Source: Nilaparvata lugens (taxonomy: Eukaryota; Arthropoda; Insecta; Hemiptera; Delphacidae). From it: a stretch of DNA of 64,000 nt. A model generated the notes under the pieces. The model searched no databases, had not been told where the DNA came from, and saw only the letters and a list, made by a program, of their open reading frames with translations. The stretch is from contig NC_052518.1 in NCBI RefSeq assembly GCF_014356525.2, forward strand, positions 98,951,380-99,015,379, given 5' to 3'. Of this stretch, positions 32,873-44,050 are shown piece after piece (the first letter of the stretch is position 1; the number at the start of each line of letters is the position of its first letter). The position numbers and the translations under genes are program-made.

Positions 32873-34690
32873 GGAAGTGGAGGTTGCTGTGAAGTATTTC
32901 CACTAACAGTTTTATTTTTGAGGAATTTCAAGGTTGCTGTGAACAGTTCCATCAGCAACTAACAGTTTTATTTTTGAGGAATTTCAAGGTTGCTGTGAAC
33001 TGTTCCATCAGCAACTAACAGTTTTATTTTTGAGGAATTTCAAGGTTGCTGTGAACTGTTCCATCAGCAACTAACAGTTTTATTTTTGAGGAATTTCAAG
33101 GTTGCTGTGAACTGTTCATCAGCAACTAACAGTTTTATTTTTGAGGAATTCAAGGTTGCTGTGAACGTTCCATCAGCAACTAACAGTTTTATTTTTGAGG
33201 ATTTCAAGGTTGCTGTGAACAGTTCCATCAGCAACTAACATTTTATTTTTGAGGAATTTCAGGTTGCTGTGAACAGTTCCATCAGCAACTAACAGTTTTA
33301 TTTTTGAGGAATTTCAAGTTGCTGTGAACAGTTCCATCAGCAACTAACAGTTTTATTTTTGAGGAATTCAAGGTTGCTGTGAACAGTTCCATCAGCAACT
33401 ACAGTTTTATTTTTGAGGAATTCAAGGTTGCTGTGAACTGTTCATCAGCAACTAACATTTTATTTTTGAGGATTTCAAGGTTGCTGTGAACAGTTCCATC
33501 AGCAACTAACAGTTTTATTTTGAGGAATTTCAAGTTGCTGTGAACAGTTCCATCAGCAACTAACAGTTTTATTTTTGAGGAATTCAAGGTTGCTGTGAAC
33601 TGTTCCATCAGCAACTAACAGATTTATTTTTGAGAAATTTCAAGGTTGCTGTGAACTGTTCCATCAGCAACTACAGTTTTATTTTTGAGAATTTCAAGGT
33701 TGCTGTGAACGTTCCATCAGCAACTACAGTTTTATTTTTGAGAAATTTCAAGGTTGCTGTGAACAGTTCCATCAGCACTAACAGTTTTATTTTTGAGGAA
33801 TTCAAGGTTGCTGTGAACTGTTCATCAGCAACTAACAGTTTTATTTTTGAGGAATTCAAGGTTGCTGTGAACGTTCCATCAGCAACTAACAGTTTTATTT
33901 TTGAGGAATTTCAGGTTGCTGTGAACAGTTCCATCAGCACTAACAGTTTTATTTTTGAGAATTTCAAGGTTGCTGTGAACTGTTCATCAGCAACTAACAT
34001 TTTATTTTTGAGGATTTCAAGGTTGCTGTGAACTGTTCCATCAGCAACTACAGTTTTATTTTTGAGAATTTCAAGGTTGCTGTGAACAGTTCCATCAGCA
34101 ACTAACAGATTTATTTTTGAGAAATTTCAAGGTTGCTGTGAACAGTTCCATCAGCACTAACAGTTTTATTTTGAGGAATTTCAAGTTGCTGTGAACAGTT
34201 CCATCAGCAACTAACAGTTTTTTTTTGAGGAATTTCAAGGTTGCTGTGAACAGTTCCATCAGCACTAACAGTTTTATTTTTGAGAAATTTCAAGGTTGCT
34301 GTGAACAGTTCCATCAGCAACTACAGTTTTATTTTTGAGAAATTTCAAGGTTGCTGTGAACAGTTCCATCAGCACTAACAGTTTTATTTTTGAGAAATTT
34401 CAAGGTTGCTGTGAACGTTCCATCAGCAACTAACAGTTTTATTTTTGAGGAATTCAAGGTTGCTGTGAACTGTTCATCAGCAACTAACAGTTTTATTTTT
34501 GAGGAATTTCAAGTTGCTGTGAACAGTTCCATCAGCAACTACAGTTTTATTTTTGAGAAATTTCAAGGTTGCTGTGAACTGTTCATCAGCAACTAACAGT
34601 TTTATTTTTGAGGAATTTCAAGGTTGCTGTGAACTGTTCCATCAGCAACTAACAGTTTTATTTTTAAGGAATTTCAAGGTTGCTGTGATG
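32873..34690. repeat. Tandem satellite, about 31 units of 57-60 bp
   Basis: The unit is TTTTTGAGGAATTTCAAGG then TTGCTGTGAAC(T/A)GTTCCATCAGCAAC then TAACAGTTTTA. GTTGCTG and CAGCAAC within it can pair as a 7-bp stem with a 13-base loop. Units differ mainly by single-base losses in GG, AA and TTTTT runs. Degenerate units continue to about 34845. All open frames here are repeat artefacts. Confidence 0.97.
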
Positions 34691-34845
34691 AACAGCTCTA
34701 CCAATAATCAAGGGTTTAAATTTTTTAACCTGATTTTTTTAAGAGTTCCACCAGCAACTAAGAGTTCAATTTTTCTGGAACTTGAGCTTTATGTGAAGAG
34801 TTCCATCAACAACCAAATAGTTTTATTTCGAGAGTTTTGATTCAA

Positions 34846-36250
34846 CAACGGGTTGTTACACTTGAGAAAGGTCCATCAATATTATATAATTATTTTTCAA
34901 TTCATTTAAATAAAAAACCTTTCAATTGATGTTTTCGCTCATTAAATCAGGAATCTTAATAATTTGATTGGAAGAATACAACCAAACTTTATTTGTAATA
35001 TGTACCATAATTAAGAATAAAGCATCAGCCTACCGTAACTGTTCTCATAACAACTTTATTGTAGTTTAGATAATGTGTTTCCTCGTGAATTTGAAAAACT
35101 ATTATTTTCTGATAAAAATGAGAAATTCATTGATTTATGTGGAGCCTGGAGGAGCCTGTTTTTAACTGTTGAAACATGCAGTTTCCTCCAATATTTTGGC
35201 TTCCTTAATATTATGATCATAGCTGTATTAACAATATAAATCTGATTTATTTATCTTTATTTTATTTAATTATTTATTCCATATTTCAGGATAGAATAAG
35301 AATATTTTTTGTACAGTTTAATCTTTAAGATATTATTGAAAATATACAGGTGATGGTTTCTTGCTCCATTCCGAGCTGCTATGTATTAACACACTTTTTT
35401 CTATGTATATTTAAACACAACATGCAGTCAAATAATTTAAAATAAAAATCATTATTTAAATACATAGAAAAAGTGTGAAAATATAATATGTCTTCTGTAA
35501 AAAAAAATGCATTTGAAAGAAATAATATGGAAAATTTGTAAACTGTTAATAAATCATCTTTTCGAATAAAATATTTTTCACTACTGAAAATTGATCATAA
35601 TACGGTATAACAATTATGTCTACTGCGAATCGTATTAATCAAATTTAATTTTTCATTTTTCAGACTAGCTCCTTTACATAATATATTATAATTCTCAAGA
35701 ATTTTAATGTGCCAATAACAAATGAAGGCAAAATTGTTATAGCACAGAGAGCTGATATTTTATGATTAATTCGAATATACCGTCCTTTCTTCAAAATTAT
35801 TATATCTATTATTTTGATAAGACTGATAAAAAACAAAAATAATTTTCATCAACTTATTCATACCGGTATAGATAAATCTACTTCTATCTATATGCGATAC
35901 CATGCGTTGTGTGAGTAGCTAAACTCTTCTTATTAGAAGAGTTTATTATTTATAATTTATTATTTATTACTTTTAATTTATTATTTATTATTTTTAATGT
36001 ATTACTTATTTTTTTTTTAATTTATTATTTCTCTCTGCCATCAGATTCCTTTTGTCTCTCTTGATGCACACTATATTTCTATTCTATCAATGTAGCCGTA
36101 AAACTGATAGAGTTACATGGTACCTGATAGAGTTACATGGTACCGTATTTCTAATTACTATAAACAACAGTTGGCTAATCATTAAATTTAAGTGAATGAA
36201 GTAGCCGTATTCCTATTTATTTAATAGTTATTCATCTCTCTGCCTCCAGA
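34846..36250. other. AT-rich region upstream of the odorant receptor
   Basis: Holds a hairpin at 35390-35478 (arms CACTTTTTTCTATGTAT and ATACATAGAAAAAGTG), AT-rich simple sequence near 35940-36015, and a 20-bp tandem duplication GATAGAGTTACATGGTACC (36107-36145). No promoter motif could be assigned. A candidate splice acceptor (CTCTCTGCCTCCAG, ending 36250) leaves room for a non-coding upstream exon. Confidence 0.5.
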
Positions 36251-36262
36251 TACCTCTCAAGA

Positions 36263-37032
36263 ATGAAAAGCATACAGGGTGTCAAAAAATGCATCGACTT
36301 AGTACGAAACAACTCTCTCCCGTTCCTGTTCATCTCTTTGATGACGTCACTAGGTGTCGCTAACAGCTGTTTAATCATCATAAACGAACATGACAATGTC
36401 GAAAAATGTCTGGTGGCCTTGAAAGAGATCGTCGTCATATCCCTCATGTTTGCATGCATTGTTGACAGAAGTTTGAACCCTTACAAAGGTGATGAGTTGG
36501 TGGAATTGATTGAGAGTGAATTTCTGATAAAGGGATGGGAAGTGGAGAGAAATATAAAAAAATGGGGGAGACTAAAGGTCTACTACAAGGAGAAAACGGA
36601 TGAAATGGTGACGTCATCTAGGAGGATCGCTGTGGCGATTGTTGTAATGTATTTTGCCAGTATTAACCGCAACATTTTCAACCAAATATTGGTGGGGAGA
36701 TCGGAGAGTTCCAAACAAGACTGGCCAACGTTTTTCGTTTACTGGTCGCCAGTGACCACCCTGAACTCTGGCGAGTTCTTTGTGTATCTCTACTGCTTTC
36801 AGGCCATGCTTATCTTGTTCTACTCAGCTGAGGCGTATTGTCTGATAATGTCTGTATGTTTGGCTACTGAAAGGGTTTTGGCCGACTATGAGACTATTGG
36901 TTTTCTACTAGAAGAGCTTGTCAAAGATTTTCCAGATGAGAGAGACATCGATGGTAACTGTGAGGGACAGAATATGAAGATGTTAAGAGAAGATATGAGG
37001 CGAATAGTATGGTGTCACCAGAGTTTGAATAG
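36263..37032 (+). CDS. Odorant receptor exon 1
   Basis: 770 nt, residues 1-256 plus two bases, covering the N-terminus and the first four hydrophobic segments. Donor AG|GTGATT; reading on past it gives only one codon before a TGA. Confidence 0.88.
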
Positions 37033-37389
37033 GTGATTATTGGGCTCTTTTCTTGCAAAAAACTTATTTTCTTGCAATGAAATTAGTTCTGCTAGTGAGA
37101 AACTATATATCATTTATAAATAAAAGCTTTTAGCCTCTACTCACATTTTTTGTGGAGTTCAAATATTGTTTAACACACATCAACAGAGTGTTGATGTAGG
37201 GCCTAGTGTCCGAAAGCGCTCCACAAATGTGAGTAGAAGCTAAGAGCTTTTATTACTTTCCTTGCCCTATTACCATAGGTAAGGAAAGTATTGCTTTCCG
37301 AAAAAAATTAAGATACCCCAATTTCTAAATTTCTATACGTTTCAAGGTCCCCTGAGTCCAAAAAAGTGGTTTTTGGGTATTGGTCTGTA

Positions 37390-37435
<46 letters not shown>

Positions 37436-40323
37436 AGTGTATGTGCATCTGTGTACACGATATCTCATCTCCCAATTAACGGAATGACTTGAAATTTGGA
37501 ACTTAAGGTCTTTACAATATAAGGATCCGACACGAACAATTTCGATCAAATGCAATTCAAGATGGCGGCTAAAATGGCGAAAATGTTGTCAAAACAGGGT
37601 TTTTCGCGATTTTCTCGAAAACGGCTCCAACGATTTTTATTAAAGTTGTACCTGAAATAGTCATCGATAAGCTCTATCAACTGCCACAAGTCCCATATCT
37701 GTAAAAATTTCAGGAGCTCCACCCCATCTATGCAAAGTTTGATTTTAGATTCTCAATTATCAGGCTTCAGATACAATTTAAACAAAAAATTTCGAGTGGA
37801 AAAGATTGAGCATGAGAATCTCTATAATTAATGTTCAGTAACATTTTCACCTAAAATTAAAAATAAGCTCGAAATTCGAGAAAATGTGATTATCCAATTG
37901 AAAACTGTTGACAACTGTTGATTCTATTAAATGATTCACTATGAAGAGATAGCAGACCTCGTGTGTCTCCAGCGTTATTGCCCTGTCACCAGCTGGCTCA
38001 AATCTTTGAATAGTAGACTTGAGATGCGCGGGAACACTAGCGTCAGGTGATCAATTTCCATAACGGCAAGGAAAGTTGTGTGAGAGTGCGCCACACCAGT
38101 TATAATGGCAGTGCTTGATTAGCAATATATATTATGGTATCGCTATCCTTGTCTATGATTCAACAAAGTGGATAGCGCTATCTCTTTCTCGCTTTGCTCT
38201 GTTGCCAGATCGTCTTTTAACAATGTAGAATTGATAATTAACTAGCAAAATATTCCATCTTAATTTATGAAAATTCATTATGCAATTATTGAATAATATA
38301 ATTCCTTGCTTAATAAAATATAATTGATTATTTTAAACGAGAATGAACAGTTAATATTACATCAATAAACCTGTATCAGCTACCGTCTATAGAAGGCATT
38401 GACAAGACAGAGGATCGGCAACGTTTTTCCTCTATCTATCTTTCCTGCCATTAGTAATGGCATAATATTACCATTAGTAATTCTATGTAATCATGAAACA
38501 GACAATTGTTCAAAACGTCTATTTTTCATTTTTTCTCATAGATACAGAGTGATTGAAAAATTGTGCAACTTAGAACTTTAAAGAGTTATAGTTTCAGTTG
38601 CGTGAACTCTTGATCACTCTGTATAATGCCTACTAGCTTATTTTATCGTTTGTTCTCTTGACTTTTGGAGCTCTAATAGATATCAAATAATTTTATTCAC
38701 AATGAATTCCCATAGATTTTATCTCTATTATTAATTTACAATGTGTGTTTACTGTTTAGTATAGTTTATTCATTATCATACAGTTTGTCTTCAAATACAT
38801 TATTTGGTAGCACTTCCAGTGCTCCTTGAGGTATAGTAATTTCTTCTCTATAGTCAAATTTATCCAAAAATGTTCATGTTTTAAATTTTATTTACTGTCA
38901 AGAAAATTTATATTTATATATTTTTTTCATTCAACAGAAACTTCAAGAACTGTGCAGAAAATTCAGCGTTTCCAATCCTGATGACCACTTGTGTAATGTG
39001 TGTTGACACCTGTATGAATATCTATATTCTGCTTGAGGTAAAGTGTATCTGAAGATCTACCTATATATATAACGAAGTGTTAATAATGAATATCGGAGTA
39101 TCAACTCTTTCTAATTTCTATTTTATCTAATTTACAGTTATGAATGATATGTCAAATGAAGCAGTGAAACATGAAAATGATTAATCTCTACTGTTCAAGA
39201 TTTTTCTTCCTTTGACATAATATAACTTAGTTTATAACTGCAAGTTTCATGTAACAAATAATAATAGAATAAGTTGGAATTTTATAATACACTATTAATT
39301 TATATAAGTCTTTACACTGTAGTATCATAGAGAAAAGATAGATTGATATGCTATAATATCTTTATGGTTGTATATAATATATGAGTCCAGTCATATACAG
39401 TCTTACAAGTCCAATCAATATAATCTTAGCATAAAATGAGTTTTAGACTAAACTATTTCGCACCCTACCATAGTTTTTTTATTGCTGTTTATAGTCTGTG
39501 AAAAATAAGTTGAGACTTGGCCCTCCATCCGAAGAAATTACAAGGTTGCCAATTCGTGTAAAATTGCAACTCTCTCAAATTTCCAATTCAACGTCAGAAT
39601 TGGATGTAAAATATCATCCCCGATATCCTAGTAGTGCTAAAAAAGTTTCAGGATTGAAGGATTTAAAGGAAATTTAATTTTTATGATGAAATTGGAAACA
39701 TCACGAAGATTTGTTTTTCTTTTGATTATCACTTCTCTCAGAATCATTGGGCGTCGTAATGCGTAATAATTTTATATCAAATTAACGGTAAGAATGTCTC
39801 CTTTCTATTGGTGTCTGGATCATTTTCATTCGACCTATTGTTATTTTTTAATTAATAATTATTTTCTTCAATGTCGAGAAATTTTGAGCAGAAAACATGA
39901 AATTTTCGACATGCTGGAAACTTATTTTTTGTTTCAAAAGATGAGTGCATGGGTGGTGAAAGCGAGAAAGTTTCTCAGAAATAATTTAAATTATTTTTTC
40001 AGTTGTCAAACGTACTTGGAAGAACGTCTTTTTACAGGAAACCCATGTATAACAAATTGAAAACTCTGCTACGACTGTGTTGTCGAATTGAATGCATCCT
40101 GTCATATTAAGAGCTTGAAAGATTGAAATTTCGCACAATTTGGCAACATAGATTCATTCTCCAAGTCTCAACTCATTTTATGCACACCTTTTACTTTCCT
40201 TGTCCTATTACCTACCATAGGTAAGGAAAGTATTGCCTTCCGAAAAAAATTAAGGTACCCCTATTTCTATACGTTTCAAGGTCCCCTGAGTCCAAAAAAG
40301 TGTTTTTTGGGTATTGGTCTGTA

Positions 40324-40377
<54 letters not shown>

Positions 40378-41438
40378 TCTATGTACGCGATATCTCATCT
40401 CCCAATTACCGGAATGACTTGAAACTTGGAACTTAAGGCCCTCTTACAATATAAGGATCCGACACAAACAATTTCGATCAAATTCAATTGAAGATGGCGG
40501 CTAAAATGACAAAAATGTTGTCAAAAGCAGGGGTTTTCGCGATTTTCTCGAAAACAGCTCCAACGATTTTGATCAAATTCATGCCAAGAATAGTCATTGA
40601 TAAGCTCTATCAACTGCCACAAGTCCCATATCTGTTAAAAATTTCAGGAGCTCCACCCCATCTATGCAAAGTTTGATTTTTGATTCCCAATCATCAGGCT
40701 TCAGATACAATATGAACAAAAACTTTCAAAAGGAAAAGATTGAGCATGAAAATCTCTACAATTTGTTTTGTAACATTTTCACCTAAAATAGAAAATAAGC
40801 TCAAAATTCGAGAAAATGTGATTATTTCAATATTGCAAACTGTTGACAACTGCTCATTCTATTAAATCATTCACTATGGAGAGATAGCAGACCTCCTGTG
40901 TTTCCAGCGTTATTGTCCTGTCACCAGCTGGCTCGGATCTTTGAATAGTAGACTTGAGATGCGCGTGAACACTAGCGTCAGGTGATCAATTTTCATAACG
41001 GCAAGGAAAGTTGTGTGAGTGCGTCACACCAGATTTTTTATAGTCATTCCCTGCGTTTTATTTTATTCAATTAAATAATACGAGTAAAAATAAAAAATAA
41101 TCTCTAAAAATATAATAATCTATTAGTCTCCACTCTTAAAATAATCATTCATCTGATCGTAGTACCTAATCATGGTGGATTGTTCTAGGTTATTTATTCA
41201 ATTCAATTCATTAGGCAAGTAGTAATTTATTTTTTATAAATAATCAATCCAACCTAAGTTTTTAATGGTCGGTTGTCTATTATTTTTATTGATTTGATTG
41301 CTTTGTTTTTACTTTCCTTGCCCTATTACCATAGGTAAGGGCCGTATTGCTTTCCGAAATAAATTAAGGTACCCAAATTTCTAAATTTCTATACGTTTCA
41401 AGGTCCCCTGAGTCCAAAAAAGTGGTTTTTGGGTATTG

Positions 41439-41487
<49 letters not shown>

Positions 41488-43990
41488 TCTGTGTACACGA
41501 TATCTCATCTCCCAATTAACGGAATGACTTGAAAATTTGGAACTTAAGGTCCTTACTTGAAATTTGGAACTTTAGGTCCTTACATTATAAGGATCCGACA
41601 CGAACAATTCCAATCAAATGCAATTCAAGATGGCGGTTAGAATGGCAAAAATGTTGTCAAAAACAGGGTTTTTCGCGATTTTCTCGAAAACGGCTCCAAC
41701 GATTTTAATCAAATTCATACCTAAAATAGTCATTGATAAGCTATATCAACTGCCACAAGTCTCATATCTGTGAAAATTTCAGGAGCTTCGCCTCATCTAT
41801 GCAAAGTTTGATTTTAGATTCCCAATTATCAGGCACGAGATACAATTAAAAAAAAAATCAAGTGGAAAAGATTGAGCGTGAAAATCTCTACAATTGATGA
41901 TTAGTAACATTTTCACCTAAAATTGAAAATAAGCTTGAAATTCGAGAAAATGTGATTATTTAATTACAAACTGTTGGCAACTGTTGATTCTATTAGATCA
42001 TTCACTATGAAGAGATAGCAGACCTCGTGTGTTTCCAGCGTTATTGTCCTGTCACCAGCTGACTCGGATCTTTGAATAGTAGACTTGAGATGCGCGTGTA
42101 CACTAGCGTCAGGTGATCAATTTTCATAACGGCAAGGAAAGTTGTGTGAGTGCGCTACACCAGATTTTTATTCGTTGTTTCAGGCAGATGATTTGGAGAC
42201 AATAATAAATTATGCTGTAATTTGTGTTTTCATAAACGTTACAATATTCTTCTCCTACAATACGGGCCAGCGAATTTCAAACCAGGTAAAAAATATAAAA
42301 AATTTAATCCCATATTCTCTACAATTCATTGAAAACCACTTTCTCTTCATCAAATCCTCAATAGGAACTGCATTCTTTTTAAATGTAACAATATTTGATG
42401 AGTTTGATTCAATGATTGATTTAAAAATGTTTGGATAGACTTGTACTGAATTTTTCCTAATGCTAATTATACTATTTTATCATTGGCTAATTATTTTTCC
42501 TATGGCTAATTATTCTATAGTGAGAGCCACGTCAATTTGTCAGCATACCTTAAGTGACAATGAAAAGTTGAAACTAGTCGTGTTATTGTGATCAAATAAA
42601 AGGGCACTTGATATATTTCAAATTAATATTTATTTCACAGTTTTGAGTGCTAAGTTGAGAGAATTTTGTTATCAATTCGGATCTTAATCTTTCTAAATTT
42701 AAAATCAATTGTTTCAAGTGTTTGTGTTTTGTTTCAATGTGGAAATTAGTGAAGAGTTTAAGGGGATCGCACATAACCTTTATTTAGACAATTTATTTTA
42801 TGAAATTGGGATGAAAAGAAGTTTTGGACTGTAGTCTGTTTTTTGTCCTTAAGTTGATTGTAAATGATAAATAAATAAATAATATTTGTTGTGTTTGAAT
42901 AATTTTAGTAGCCCTAAAAGAAAAGTGATTATTTTATTCTACTAAAGTAGTTCTGTGAAGAGTACACCTCGCGCAGTTATAAACTACAGCCTCCTCTTAT
43001 ACTGTCCATCAGAGTAAATCCTGTCTGTATGTCGTGTTGGCGAGATATCGGTGGGAAACGGCTGCCGTAATGGCTGTTGAGGTTGGTGTATCAAAAATGC
43101 TAACATCAAAAGCTAATATCCTTCAAAGACATACTGGCAACAGGTCAGCCCGAGTTCAAAACAGAGAAAGTATTAATATACTATGCTATTTTAGTTATTA
43201 ATTGCATGCAATCAATAGTTCATTTAATAGTGCATAAATATTGCATTCAATGAGGCATGCAATTAATAGTCCACACAGCAGCTGTTTTTTACCAAGTTAC
43301 ATTGAGATATTGAATTGCATGCCCCATGGCATGCAATTTATAATCCACTCGACATGATCTGATTTATGATGAATAAATTCTATAGTCTGATTTTCACTCT
43401 AATATTGGCGTATGAAGTTTCCTTTTATATTATCCTTGAAATGTATTATATTATATATATAATATAATATATATAATGTATAATGTAATATAATATAATA
43501 TATAATATAATATATTTAAATGTATTATAATGTATATATTTATATTATCCTCCTCTTCCTTTTATATTATCCTTGAAATGCAACATTTTCAAAAACCTTG
43601 TATATACGTCGACGCGCAATTTGAAAAGGAACATATACCTGTCAAATTTCATGAAAATTTATTACCGCGTTTCGCCGTAAATACGGAACATAAAATATGA
43701 ACATAAAAATATAAAAACATATAAATATAAAGAGAAATGCAAAACCGTCGACTTGAATCTTAGACCTCACTTCGCTCGGTCAATTATACACTGTTATTTG
43801 TGAGCCCAGCTTTATTTACTTGAAAAATTGATGAATGGATCCGATTCATACTAATTTTTTACTTTCCTTGCCCTATTACATAGGTAAGGAAAGTATTGCT
43901 TTCCGAAAAAAATTAAGGTACCCCAATTTCTAAATTTCTATACGTCTCAAGGTCCCCTGAGTCCGAAAAAGTGGTTTTTGGGTATTGGTC

Positions 43991-44050
<60 letters not shown>

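Noticed and set aside
33399..34031. Open frames of 60-133 codons on both strands
   Set aside because: They are translations of the 58-bp satellite and change frame with each single-base gap.
32873..34690. CRISPR-like regular repeats
   Set aside because: The units are contiguous direct repeats with no variable spacers, and the context is an animal genome. It is a satellite.
36232..36459. 75-codon frame antisense to receptor exon 1
   Set aside because: The + strand frame has the receptor features and splice sites; this is its shadow.
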